A stretch of DNA of 64,000 nucleotides from Streptomyces antibioticus (GCF_001514065.1 NZ_KQ948435.1:1-64000), one strand, 5' to 3'. Positions 45,430-53,462 are shown, numbered from the stretch's first letter. Numbers and translations are program-made. The notes: generated by a model from the letters alone, not told the origin.

Positions 45430-46062
45430 TCAGCCGACGCGGCGGCGCAGCATGTGCGCACGCGCCGCCGCGTCCCGCGGACCGGCCCGCTCCGCGAGGC
45501 GTACGGCGATCGAGTCCTGGACGTCCTCGCTCCGCCGCCCCGCGAACTTGAACTTCGCCCGTACGCCGGTGACTTCGAGCCGCACCCCGCGCAGGCCCGA
45601 CAGCAGCCGGTCGAACGGCACCTCGCCGACCGCCACTTCGGCCGTACCGCCTTCCGGCTGGAAGTGGCCGACCTGCCGGTTGAGCAGCGCGGCCTTCTCG
45701 GCCGGGTCGTCCACCACATGGGCCCGGCAGCGGAGTTGGACGGCCGCGTAGAAGCTGGTCGGCGTGCCGTGCTCCGCCGGGACGTCCGGGTCGGCCTGCC
45801 AGGGGCCGGGGACGTACACGTAGTCGTCGACCACGCTCAGCACGACGTCTGGATGCGCCGACAGCGCCGCCCACAGGGGATTGGGGCGGGCCAGGTGGGT
45901 GAGGACCTCGCCGCGCTCGGCGTCGTAGAGGAAGTGCAGCGGCTGGGCGTACGGCGGCTCGCCGTCAAGGCCGTTGACGACGAGCGTGCCGAAGTCCCGT
46001 ACCGCGAGCCACTGTTGCCACTCGTCGTCGGCGTGCGGCGCGTCCCACGGGTGGATCAGCAT
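45430..46062 (-). CDS. FMN-binding split-barrel protein (PaiB-like)
   Basis: 210 residues of the flavin reductase/PaiB fold: HPWDAPHADDEWQQWLAVRD, the flavin-binding segment PYAQPLHFLYD, HLARPNPLWAAL, then YVPGPWQADPDVPAEHG and a C-terminal VTGVRAKFKFAGRR. PaiB proteins bind FMN and were described as transcriptional repressors of sporulation and protease genes in Bacillus. No DNA-binding motif is visible here. ATG 46062 overlaps the TGA of the upstream pyridoxamine-oxidase-like gene, so the two are co-transcribed. Confidence 0.84.
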   Translation of the reverse strand: MLIHPWDAPHADDEWQQWLAVRDFGTLVVNGLDGEPPYAQPLHFLYDAERGEVLTHLARPNPLWAALSAHPDVVLSVVDDYVYVPGPWQADPDVPAEHGTPTSFYAAVQLRCRAHVVDDPAEKAALLNRQVGHFQPEGGTAEVAVGEVPFDRLLSGLRGVRLEVTGVRAKFKFAGRRSEDVQDSIAVRLAERAGPRDAAARAHMLRRRVG

Positions 46063-46757
46063 CACAGGGCCGTGAGGTAGTCGGGGAGGCTGGTGCCGGG
46101 AGCCAGGTCGGGGTCGCCGACCGGGGTGTCGTAGCCCTTGCGCAGCGGGACGACGCCGGCCCAGTGGGGGAGGGCGAGGTCCTCGGGCTCGTCGTTCACC
46201 CCGCCGGTGCGCATCTTCGCGGAGACCTCGTCGAGGTCGAGGCGGATGACGGCGGTGGCGGCCAGCTCCTTCTTGTTGGCGGGCCGCGAGTCCTTGGACC
46301 GGCCCGCCACGACGTGGTCGACGAGCGCGTCCAGGGCGAGGCGCTTCTCCTCCGGGTCCGTCACGTCGTACGCGGTCCCGTGGACCACCACGGACCGGTA
46401 GTTGATCGAGTGGTGGAAGGCCGAGCGGGCCAGGATCAGCGCGTCGACGTGCGTGACCGTCAGGCACACCGGGAGACCGGGGTCGGCCTGGCCGGTCATC
46501 CGCAGCGGGCGCGAGCCGGTCGAGCCGTGGACGTAGAGGCGCGAGCCGACCCGGGCGAAGAGCGTCGGCAGCACGACCGGGGCGCCGTCGCGGACGAAGC
46601 CGAGGTGGCAGACGTAGGCCTCGTCGAGTATCGCGTGCACGACGTCCTTGTCGTACGAGGCGCGGTCCGCGGAGCGGGTGGGCACCGTGCGGTCGGTCGC
46701 CGGGTAGGCGGCGGGCTGTGTCGTCGGCTGCGTGGTCCCCTGCATGGCGGTCTCCAT
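46062..46757 (-). CDS. Pyridoxamine 5'-phosphate oxidase-related flavin-binding protein
   Basis: 231 residues. A split-barrel flavoprotein: EAYVCHLGFVRDGAPVVLPT, GSRLYVHGSTGSRPLR, and DALILARSAFHHSINYRSVV. It resembles enzymes that reduce or bind flavins or B6-related cofactors. It diverges from a MocR-type regulator gene, and its stop overlaps the PaiB-like gene. The usual start is ATG 46757. ATG 46745 is an alternative. The pairing with MocR, whose family responds to pyridoxal phosphate, suggests control of B6 or flavin metabolism. Confidence 0.84.
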   Translation of the reverse strand: METAMQGTTQPTTQPAAYPATDRTVPTRSADRASYDKDVVHAILDEAYVCHLGFVRDGAPVVLPTLFARVGSRLYVHGSTGSRPLRMTGQADPGLPVCLTVTHVDALILARSAFHHSINYRSVVVHGTAYDVTDPEEKRLALDALVDHVVAGRSKDSRPANKKELAATAVIRLDLDEVSAKMRTGGVNDEPEDLALPHWAGVVPLRKGYDTPVGDPDLAPGTSLPDYLTAL

Positions 46758-46786
46758 AGCGGTACGAGTGGCAACAGCGGTGTGAG

Positions 46787-46815
46787 TTGCGAGAGCTATT
46801 GCACTAGTGCATAAT
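46787..46815 (+). promoter_or_regulatory. Leaderless promoter of mocR with an overlapping palindromic operator
   Basis: TTGCGA (46787-46792), a 17-bp spacer and CATAAT (46810-46815), ending 7 nt before GTG 46823. The perfect 12-bp palindrome TGCACTAGTGCA (46800-46811) overlaps the -10. TTGCACTAG and TTGTGCTAG also form a direct repeat across the start, as in other MocR sites. Confidence 0.65.
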
Positions 46816-46822
46816 TTGCTTT

Positions 46823-48154
46823 GTGCTAGGAGGATATCGGATCGAAGGGCGGGGCGCAGCCGAGATCGCGGCGAGCGTCGAGCGTGCGGTGGGTGCCGGT
46901 GAGCTGGAGCCGGGACAACTCCTGCCGCCGATGCGGGAGTTGGCGGGCGAGCTCGGGGTGAACCCGAACACGGTCGCGGCGGCGTACCGCGTCCTGCGTG
47001 AGCGCGGGGTGATCGAGACCGCGGGGCGCCGGGGCAGCCGGGTGCGCCCCAAGCCGGCCACGACCGCGCGGGAGTCGATCCGGGTGGAGGTGCCGGAGGG
47101 CGTACGGGACGTGGCGAGCGGCAACCCCGACCCGGAGCTGCTGCCCGCGCTGGCGGGAGCGTTCGCGGCGGCGGCCGGGCACAACGACCGGGAACCGGTG
47201 ATGTACGGGGAGGCGGCCGTGGACCCGGAGCTGGCCCGGCTCGCGCGCGCCGCGCTGGACGCCGACGGCGTCCCGGACGGCCCGCTCGCGGTGGCCTCCG
47301 GCTCGCTCGACGCGATCGAACGCGTCCTGGCGGCCCACCTCAAGCCGGGCGACACGGTCGCCGTCGAGGACCCGGGCTGGGGCAGCCTGCTGGACCTGAT
47401 CCCGGCCGTGGGACTGCGTACGGCCCCGGTCGGCGTGGACGACGAGGGCCCGCTCCCGGACGACGTCCGGCGGGCGCTGCGGTCGGGTGCGCGCGCCCTG
47501 ATCGTCACCGACCGGGCCCAGAACCCGACCGGCGCCGCGGTGACCGCCGCACGCGCGCGTGCCCTGCGTGCCGTGCTGAAGGAGCATCCGGACACCCTCC
47601 TCATCGAGGACGACCACGGCCACGGCATCGTCGACCTGCCCCTGCATCCCCTGGCCGGCACCACCCGCAGCTGGGCGTTCGTCCGCTCGGCCGCCAAGGC
47701 CTACGGCCCCGACCTGCGGCTCGCCGTCTTCACGGGCGACCCCGTCACGGTCGACCGGGTGCGCGGACGGCAGCGTCTCGGGCCCGGCTGGGTCAGCAGG
47801 ATCACGCAGGGAGCGGTGGCCCGGCTGTGGGCCGAGGGAGCGATCGACCCGAAGGCGGTGGCGGCCGCGTACGCCGCCCGCCGGGACACCTTGATCGCGG
47901 AACTGGCGAAACACGGCGTCCCCGCGCACGGGCGCAGCGGCCTGAACGTCTGGATCCCGGTCCCCGACGAGACGGGCGCCGTGTCCCGCCTCCTCCACGC
48001 GGGCTGGGCGGTGGCCCCGGGGGCCCGCTTCCGACTGGACGCGGCCCCCGGCATCCGCGTCACGATCGCGAGACTGAACGAGTCGGAGGCGGCACCGCTG
48101 GCCGAGGCGATCGCGGCGGCGGTGGGGCCTGGGCCGGGGCGGGGGTATGTGTGA
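46823..48154 (+). CDS. MocR-family regulator (GntR HTH fused to PLP-dependent aminotransferase)
   Basis: 443 residues. The N-terminal GntR winged helix (QLLPPMRELAGELGVNPNTV, AAAYRVLRERGVIET) is joined to a fold-type I aminotransferase domain (about 110-440). The latter has EDPGWGSLLDLIPAVG, the IVTDRAQNPTG turn and a lysine in the SAAKAYGPDL segment, the likely PLP site. MocR proteins bind DNA in a PLP-dependent way. GTG 46823 is leaderless. Note that AGGAGG lies after this start and cannot serve it. Targets are probably itself and the divergent flavin-protein genes. A tandem repeat covers its stop. Confidence 0.89.
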   Translation: MLGGYRIEGRGAAEIAASVERAVGAGELEPGQLLPPMRELAGELGVNPNTVAAAYRVLRERGVIETAGRRGSRVRPKPATTARESIRVEVPEGVRDVASGNPDPELLPALAGAFAAAAGHNDREPVMYGEAAVDPELARLARAALDADGVPDGPLAVASGSLDAIERVLAAHLKPGDTVAVEDPGWGSLLDLIPAVGLRTAPVGVDDEGPLPDDVRRALRSGARALIVTDRAQNPTGAAVTAARARALRAVLKEHPDTLLIEDDHGHGIVDLPLHPLAGTTRSWAFVRSAAKAYGPDLRLAVFTGDPVTVDRVRGRQRLGPGWVSRITQGAVARLWAEGAIDPKAVAAAYAARRDTLIAELAKHGVPAHGRSGLNVWIPVPDETGAVSRLLHAGWAVAPGARFRLDAAPGIRVTIARLNESEAAPLAEAIAAAVGPGPGRGYV

Positions 48155-48214
48155 TGCCGTGGGCGGGGGTATGTGTGATGCCGTCGGCGGGGGCGGGGGT
48201 GCGCGTGACGCCGT
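48137..48214. repeat. 24-bp tandem repeat at the 3' end of mocR
   Basis: Unit GGGCGGGGGTATGTGTGATGCCGT occurs at 48137-48160 and 48161-48184, with a degenerate third copy. The TGA in the first unit is the stop codon of the MocR gene. Confidence 0.8.
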
Positions 48215-48354
48215 CGGTCGGTGCGAGTGTGTGGCTCGCCCGGTCGGTGCGGTTGAGGGTGTGGCCCTCCTAGTCAGCCGGGGCTGGATTGTGGGCCCCT
48301 TCTCGGTCGGGGCCGGGCTGTGGCTCGCCGTGTCGGTGGTGTCGGACGGGCGTC

Positions 48355-49434
48355 TCAGCTGGTCGGTGGGCGCGGAGGGGCGGCTGGGCTGGGGGTGTTC
48401 GGGCCGCTGTGGGCCGGCGTGGGGACGCGGGTGGCGCCGGTGACCGGGGTGGGTGTGCGGGGCGTGCTGGTGACGGGTGCAGGCTGCCGTACCCGGGGCG
48501 ACACCGCCTCGCCCGCAGCCCGCGGTGTCTGCTTCACCTGGGTCAGCGCCGCTCCCGCCAGCACGATCGCCGCCCCCACCGGTGTCGACCAGCTCAGCGG
48601 CTCCCCGAGGATCGCGACGCCCGCGCCCGTGGCGATGACCGGGATGAAGTACGTGACCATCTGGGCGGTCGTGGGGCCGACCTCGGCGACCAGGCCGTAC
48701 TGGACGAGGAGGGCCAGGCCGGTGCCGAGTGTGCCCAGCGCGGCGATCGCCAGCAGCGGAACGCCCGCGAAGTGCGTCGGGACGGACGTGAACAGCGGGG
48801 TGACCAGCGCCAGTTGTAGCGTCGCCAGCAGCAACTGGGCCCCCGTCATGGAGAGATGGGAGTGACCCGTCCCGGCCAATGTGCGGCGGACGTAGATCCA
48901 GCCGATCGGGTAGCTCAGCGAGGCCAGCAGTGCCATCGCCGTGCCCCCGGCGTCCAGCCCCTGGAAGCCCTGCCAGGCGCCCAGCACCGTCAGCACCCCG
49001 AGGAACCCGATGCCGAGCCCGGCCACCCGGACCCGCGTGGGCCGGTCCTCGGAGAGGGCGACCACGGACAGGGCCATGCCCCACAGCGGCGAGGTCGCGT
49101 TGCAGATGCCCGCCAGCGTGGACGGAATGGTCAGCTCCGCGTACGCGAAGAGCGAGAACGGCAGGGCGTTGAGGAGGAGGGCGGACATCGCCAGATGCCC
49201 CCAGATCCGGGCGCCGCGCGGCAGCCGCTCCCGCTTCACCGCCATCGCCGCCGCCAACACCAGCGTCCCGAACAGCAGCCGTCCGAAGGTGACCTGGAAG
49301 GGGGCGTACCCGTCCGTGCCCACCTTGATGAGCAGGAAGCTGAAACCCCAGATCAGGGCGAGTGCGGCGAAACGCAGTCGCCAGTCGAGAGAAGGGGCGC
49401 GGGTGCGGGCGGCGGTGGTCATGGCAGCAACCAT
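48355..49434 (-). CDS. EamA/DMT-family transporter (third copy)
   Basis: 359 residues with ten membrane helices in two EamA domains (LALIWGFSFLLIKVGTDGYA; LASLSYPIGWIYVRRTLAG; VGPTTAQMVTYFIPVIATGA; GEPLSWSTPVGAAIVLAGAA). The C-terminal 60 residues are Pro/Thr-rich, low-complexity and repeat-derived. It diverges from a LysR gene, a common arrangement in which LysR activates the exporter. ATG 49434 or ATG 49422 is the start. GAGG lies 11 nt before the first. Confidence 0.84.
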   Translation of the reverse strand: MVAAMTTAARTRAPSLDWRLRFAALALIWGFSFLLIKVGTDGYAPFQVTFGRLLFGTLVLAAAMAVKRERLPRGARIWGHLAMSALLLNALPFSLFAYAELTIPSTLAGICNATSPLWGMALSVVALSEDRPTRVRVAGLGIGFLGVLTVLGAWQGFQGLDAGGTAMALLASLSYPIGWIYVRRTLAGTGHSHLSMTGAQLLLATLQLALVTPLFTSVPTHFAGVPLLAIAALGTLGTGLALLVQYGLVAEVGPTTAQMVTYFIPVIATGAGVAILGEPLSWSTPVGAAIVLAGAALTQVKQTPRAAGEAVSPRVRQPAPVTSTPRTPTPVTGATRVPTPAHSGPNTPSPAAPPRPPTS

Positions 49435-49444
49435 CGCGCCGAAA

Positions 49445-49486
49445 ACCTCGTAGCACAATCGAGATTTCCGACCCGGTACCTCGTAG
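49445..49486. promoter_or_regulatory. Paired 9-bp direct repeats in the LysR/EamA divergent promoter
   Basis: ACCTCGTAG occurs at 49445-49453 and 49478-49486, 33 bp apart (three helical turns), the second copy overlapping the lysR -10. This fits binding of a LysR dimer of dimers. Confidence 0.45.
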
Positions 49487-49496
49487 TATCGCTTAC

Positions 49497-50399
49497 ATGT
49501 TGAACCTGGAGCGCCTGCGCACCCTCGACGCCCTCGCCCGGCACGGCTCGGTGAGCGGCGCCGCCGAGGGGCTGCACATCACGACGTCCGCCGTCTCGCA
49601 GCAGATGTCCAAGCTGGAGCGGGAGGTCGGCCAGCAGCTCCTCGCCAAGAACGGCCGCGGCGTGCGGCTCACGGACGCGGGCCGGCTGCTCGCCGAGCAC
49701 GCGGCCCGAATCCTGTCCCAGGTCGCACTCGCCCAGTCCGACCTGGAGGCCCAACTCGGCCAGGTGGTGGGAGAGTTGCGCATCTCCGCGTTCCCCACGG
49801 CCGCGCGCGGGCTGTTCCCGGCCGCCCTGGCCGCGCTCGTCGCCGAACACCCCGCCCTGCGGGTCCGCTCGTGCGAGCTGGAGCCGGAGCTCGGCATCGC
49901 CGGCGTGGTCCGCGGCGACCTCGATCTCGCCGTGGTCCTGGACTGGTACAACAAGCCGATGCCGCTCCCGGACGGCCTGGTCAAGGCCTCCGTCCTGGAC
50001 GACCCCGCGGACGTGGCGATGCCGGTGGGGCACCGGCTCGCCGACCGTGACGAGGTGGACCTCGCCGAGTTCGCGGGGGACGAGTGGATCACCTGGGGGC
50101 AGGGCGAGTTCTGTCACGAATGGCTGATGTTCACCCTGCGCTCCAAGGGCATCGAGCCCATCGTCGGCCACCGCGCCGCCGAGACCCACACCCAACTCGG
50201 GCTCGTGGCAGCGGGGTTGGGCGTCTGCATCGCCCCGCTGCTGGGACGGCACCCGATGCCCGAAGGTGTCGTCACCGTGCCGCTGAAGCAGCGGGTGCAG
50301 CGCCATGTGTACGTCGTCTGGCGCGCGGACGCGGACCGCCGCCCGTCGATCAGGGCGGCGGTGCAGGCACTGAGGGAAGCCGCAGCGAAACTGGGCTGA
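49497..50399 (+). CDS. LysR-family transcriptional regulator
   Basis: 300 residues. HTH region LERLRTLDALARHGSVSGAA and TTSAVSQQMSKLEREVGQQL, then a type 2 periplasmic-binding effector domain (LRISAFPTAARGLFPAALAA; GVCIAPLLGRHPMPEG). It diverges from the EamA exporter gene, which is its likely target. ATG 49497 has no ribosome-binding site, but TAGTAT (49484-49489) ends 7 nt upstream, so the mRNA is leaderless. The effector is unknown. Confidence 0.9.
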   Translation: MLNLERLRTLDALARHGSVSGAAEGLHITTSAVSQQMSKLEREVGQQLLAKNGRGVRLTDAGRLLAEHAARILSQVALAQSDLEAQLGQVVGELRISAFPTAARGLFPAALAALVAEHPALRVRSCELEPELGIAGVVRGDLDLAVVLDWYNKPMPLPDGLVKASVLDDPADVAMPVGHRLADRDEVDLAEFAGDEWITWGQGEFCHEWLMFTLRSKGIEPIVGHRAAETHTQLGLVAAGLGVCIAPLLGRHPMPEGVVTVPLKQRVQRHVYVVWRADADRRPSIRAAVQALREAAAKLG

Positions 50400-50403
50400 A
50401 CTT

Positions 50404-50511
50404 CCCTGCGGAGAAGCCGGCCGCGACCGGGCCCAACTCCCCTGCGGAGAAGCCGGCCGCGACCGGGCCCAACTCCCCTGCGGTCAAGCCGGCCGCGACG
50501 GGGCCGAACTC
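50404..50511. repeat. 36-bp tandem repeat, three copies
   Basis: Units at 50404-50439, 50440-50475 and 50476-50511, the first two identical and the third with four changes. Each contains GAAGCCGGCCGCGAC or a variant. The length is a multiple of three, but neither flanking gene reads into it. It lies between the lysR stop and the stop of the flavin-protein gene on the other strand. Confidence 0.85.
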
Positions 50512-50513
50512 CC

Positions 50514-50981
50514 CTACAGCGCAGCCAGCTTGCGGAAGTCCCACGACACGATCTTGTCCGGCGTCAGCCGCACCCACGCGTGCCGCCCGTCGTGCGGCAT
50601 CTCGTCGAGGCCGAAGTTCTTGCGCGCGAACAGCGTCTCGGGGACGTCGAGTTCGGCGTACAGGTCCCCGACCCGGGGCGCTTCGCCCACGAACTCCACG
50701 GCACCCGTCAGTTCCACGCCGCGCAGCTCGTCGTACTCCTCGCCCGTGTCGATCACGATCGCGACCCGCTGGTCGCGGCGCAGATCGGTCCAGCGCCTGC
50801 TCTTGACCACCGAGTACAGCCACAACGAGGTGCCGTCCCAGGCGAACCAGAGCGTGCTCACATGCGGAGCGCCGCCCTTCGACACGGTGGCGACCCGGCA
50901 GGTGCGCTGGCTGGTCAGGAACTCGTCCAGCTCGCCCGGCGTCATCATGATCTTCCGGCCCCGACGCTGAGTGACGGTCAT
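50514..50981 (-). CDS. Pyridoxamine 5'-phosphate oxidase family protein
   Basis: 155 residues with a split-barrel flavin/F420-binding fold: MMTPGELDEFLTSQRTCRVA, PHVSTLWFAWDGTSLWLYS, and DQRVAIVIDTGEEYDELRGV. The size and motifs resemble actinobacterial F420- or heme-binding PPOX proteins. The substrate is unknown. ATG 50981 has GAGGGGGGCGG upstream. A long perfect palindrome lies between it and the divergent isochorismatase-like gene. Confidence 0.83.
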   Translation of the reverse strand: MTVTQRRGRKIMMTPGELDEFLTSQRTCRVATVSKGGAPHVSTLWFAWDGTSLWLYSVVKSRRWTDLRRDQRVAIVIDTGEEYDELRGVELTGAVEFVGEAPRVGDLYAELDVPETLFARKNFGLDEMPHDGRHAWVRLTPDKIVSWDFRKLAAL

Positions 50982-51004
50982 CCGCCCCCCTCTTTCCTGC
51001 TCGG

Positions 51005-51025
51005 TTTCTGACGATGCGTCAGAAA
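51005..51025. promoter_or_regulatory. Perfect palindrome in a divergent promoter region
   Basis: TTTCTGACG (51005-51013) and CGTCAGAAA (51017-51025) are perfect arms around ATG. This 21-bp site has the look of a TetR-family operator. No TetR gene is in the window. It lies between the flavin-protein and isochorismatase-like genes. Confidence 0.6.
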
Positions 51026-51103
51026 ACAATGCGGTGTCTTCCCTCAACACGCAATGGTGGTTACGCTCGCCCGCCCACACCGTCGGCGACAAGGGGGCGG
51101 AAC

Positions 51104-51745
51104 GTGCCGTCGCACGAGCAGTTGAGCGAACTCCTCGACCCGGAGACCACCGTGCTGCTCACGGTCGAGTGCCAGCAGGGCGTCGTCGGCCCGGACAGCG
51201 CGCTCCCCGAACTCGCCAAGGAGGCACGGTCGTCGGGCGCCCTCGCCAATGTGGCCCGTCTGGTCGCGGCCGCCCACGCGAACGGCGTCCAGGTCGTCCA
51301 CGCGATCGCCGAACGCCGCCCCGACGGCCGCGGCGCCAACCGCAACGCCCGCCTCTTCCGCGTCGTCGAAGGCCTCCCCGTCCAACAGCTGTCCGGCACC
51401 AGCGCGGTGCGGGTCGCGGCCCCGATCGAGGTCTCCGAGGAGGACTTCGTCGTACGACGGCTGCACGGACTGTCGCCGATCCAGGGCACGGACGTCGACC
51501 CGCTGCTGCGCAACCTGGGCTGCCGCACCCTGGTCGTCACCGGGGTCTCGGCCAACGTGGCGATCCCCAACGCGGTGTTCGACGCGGTCAACCGCGGCTA
51601 CACCGCCGTCGTGCCCACGGACGCCATCGCCGGGGTGCCCTCCGACTACACCCCGGCGATGATCCGCAACACCCTCGCCCTGGTCGCCACGCTCACGACG
51701 ACGGCCGACCTGCTGGCCTGCCTGAACCGGCGCCGACGCGGTTGA
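51104..51745 (+). CDS. Isochorismatase-fold protein lacking catalytic residues
   Basis: 213 residues with the cysteine-hydrolase fold (TTVLLTVECQQGVVGPDSAL, VARLVAAAHANGVQVVHAI, CRTLVVTGVSANVAIPNAVF). In active members the triad is D-K-C. Here the Asp is Glu (TVECQ), the Lys region reads VRRLHGLSPIQG, and the nucleophile position in GVSANVAIP is Ala. It is therefore probably not a classical hydrolase and may bind a ligand or use another mechanism. GTG 51104 has AAGGGGG upstream. It converges on a Rieske lipoprotein gene. Confidence 0.8.
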   Translation: MPSHEQLSELLDPETTVLLTVECQQGVVGPDSALPELAKEARSSGALANVARLVAAAHANGVQVVHAIAERRPDGRGANRNARLFRVVEGLPVQQLSGTSAVRVAAPIEVSEEDFVVRRLHGLSPIQGTDVDPLLRNLGCRTLVVTGVSANVAIPNAVFDAVNRGYTAVVPTDAIAGVPSDYTPAMIRNTLALVATLTTTADLLACLNRRRRG

Positions 51746-51748
51746 CCC

Positions 51749-52168
51749 TCAGGCCAGGGTGATCGAGTCCCCGCTCACGGTGATCTTCTCCTCCGGCAGC
51801 GGCTGTGTGGCGGGCCCCTTCTTCACGCTGCCGTCGGTCACCGAGAACTCGCTCTTGTGGCACGGGCAGGTGATCACCCCGTTGGCGATCCCGGTCACCG
51901 CGCAGCCCTGATGCGTGCACTTGGACGAGAACGCCTTGTACGTGCCCGCCGTCGGCTGGGTCACCACGACACCCTCGTCCGCGAAGATCTTGCCGCCGCC
52001 CTCCGGGATGTCCGAGGTCTTCCCCAGCGCGGTCCCGGCCGCGGCGGTCGACCCCTCGTCGTCCGAGCTGCACGCGTTCAGGGTGATGGCGAGCCCTGCC
52101 GCCCCCACCGCCGCCACGACCGTACGGCGGCTCGGTGCCGAAGCGGGATGAAGCGATTCGCTGGCCAT
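51749..52168 (-). CDS. Rieske [2Fe-2S] lipoprotein
   Basis: 139 residues. A Tat-type signal (SRRTVV) with lipobox LNAC at about residue 33 is followed by a Ser/Asp linker. The Rieske domain has CTHQGC and CPCHKSEF, providing the two cysteines and two histidines for the 2Fe-2S cluster. Located at the outer face of the membrane, it may take part in electron transfer or act as an oxidative sensor. No oxidase partner gene is near. ATG 52168 has GGAAGGGAC upstream. Confidence 0.9.
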   Translation of the reverse strand: MASESLHPASAPSRRTVVAAVGAAGLAITLNACSSDDEGSTAAAGTALGKTSDIPEGGGKIFADEGVVVTQPTAGTYKAFSSKCTHQGCAVTGIANGVITCPCHKSEFSVTDGSVKKGPATQPLPEEKITVSGDSITLA

Positions 52169-52260
52169 GCTGACGTCCCTTCCGCGGATACCTCGTGAAC
52201 TGCCCTGAGGTACGGGCCCGGAGTGCGGGTTGTTCAGAGGAGCCCCAGTAACCTGGGGCG

Positions 52261-53016
52261 ATGCTCAAGGAAGCCATCACGACCCGCTACATCACGCCCC
52301 TGCGTGAGGGCGGCTCGCTGCCGGGACTCGTCGAGGCCGACGACCTCGGGACGTACGTCATGAAGTTCACCGGCGCCGGACAGGGCCGCAAGACGCTGGT
52401 CGCCGAGATCGTCTGCGGTGAGCTGGCCCGGAGGCTCGGGTTCCGGGTGCCGCGGCTCGTGACGCTCGACCTGGACCCGGTGCTCGGACTCGGCGAGCCC
52501 GAGCAGCAGGTGCAGGACCTGCTGCGGGCCAGCGGCGGCACCAATCTCGGGATGGACTTCCTCTCCGGCGCGCTCGGCTTCGACCCGCTCGCCTTCGAGG
52601 TGGACGCGGCCGAGGCCGGGCGGATCGTCTGGTTCGACGCGCTGATCAACAACGTCGACCGCTCCTGGCGCAACCCCAACCTGCTGATGTGGCACGGCGA
52701 GCTGTGGCTCATCGACCACGGCGCCACCATGATCTGGCACCACAACTGGCCCGGCGCCGAGGCCTCCGCGGCCCGCCCCTACGACGCCGCCGACCACGCC
52801 CTCGCCCGCTTCGCCCCCGACCTCGCGAGCGCCGCCGCCGAACTGGCCCCGCGCGTCACCGAGGACCTCCTCGCCGAGGTCACCGCCGAGATCCCGGACG
52901 CCTGGCTGGCCGACGAACCCGGCTTCGACACCCCGGACGACCTGCGCCGGGCCTACACCCGGCCGTTGCTGGCCCGGGCCGCCGTCATCCACGACCGCAT
53001 CCAGGGGATCAAGTGA
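52261..53016 (+). CDS. HipA-family kinase-like protein
   Basis: 251 residues of the HipA/PI4K-like kinase fold. A lysine-containing strand (YVMKFTGAGQGRKTLVAEI), the catalytic-loop-like WFDALINNVDRSWRNPNLLM and metal-binding LWLIDHGATMIWHHN correspond to the HipA active site, so kinase activity is possible. There is no N-terminal HipA/HipB module. It overlaps a DUF3037 gene by 4 nt. HipA-fold kinase and DUF3037 genes form a recurring pair. Their joint function is not established. Confidence 0.82.
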   Translation: MLKEAITTRYITPLREGGSLPGLVEADDLGTYVMKFTGAGQGRKTLVAEIVCGELARRLGFRVPRLVTLDLDPVLGLGEPEQQVQDLLRASGGTNLGMDFLSGALGFDPLAFEVDAAEAGRIVWFDALINNVDRSWRNPNLLMWHGELWLIDHGATMIWHHNWPGAEASAARPYDAADHALARFAPDLASAAAELAPRVTEDLLAEVTAEIPDAWLADEPGFDTPDDLRRAYTRPLLARAAVIHDRIQGIK

Positions 53017-53462
53017 GCGAGCGCCACATCCACATGGCCGGCAGCGTGGTCGAACGCCACATCATCAAGGGCGGCGAGGGCAACGACCGGGACGTCTTCG
53101 AGTACGTCCTGCTGCGCGTCGTCCCGCGCGTGGAGCGCGGCGAGTGCATCAACGCCGGGGTGCTCGTCTACTGCCGCGCGAAGGGGTACGTCGGCGCCCG
53201 CACCCACCTCGACGAGGCCCGCCTGCGCGCCCTGGACGCGGAGGCCGACGTGGCCGGCATCAGGGCGGCCCTGAGCGCCGTCGAGCGGGTCTGCGGGGGC
53301 GGTGACGGGGCCGGGCAGGCCGGCTCCGACGACGCCGGACGGCGTTTCCGCTGGCTGATCGCGCCCCGCTCCACCGTCGTCCAGCCGGGCCCCGTGCACA
53401 CCGGGCTCACGCTGGATCCGGCGGCCGAGACCGAGCGGTTGCTGGACCTCCTGGTCAGGTAA
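53013..53462 (+). CDS. DUF3037 family protein
   Basis: 149 residues: GGEGNDRDVFEYVLLRVVPR, GECINAGVLVYCRAKGYVGA, and FRWLIAPRSTVVQPGPVHTG. The family is known mainly as a partner of HipA-like kinases. GTG 53013 overlaps the TGA of the kinase gene, so the two are translationally coupled and may form a complex or a toxin-antitoxin-like unit. Function is unknown. Confidence 0.84.
   Translation: MSERHIHMAGSVVERHIIKGGEGNDRDVFEYVLLRVVPRVERGECINAGVLVYCRAKGYVGARTHLDEARLRALDAEADVAGIRAALSAVERVCGGGDGAGQAGSDDAGRRFRWLIAPRSTVVQPGPVHTGLTLDPAAETERLLDLLVR

Noticed and set aside
50404-50511. Possible C-terminal extension of LysR through a frameshift
   Set aside because: LysR ends normally at 50399 and the repeats are out of frame with it. 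The same peptides arise on both strands.
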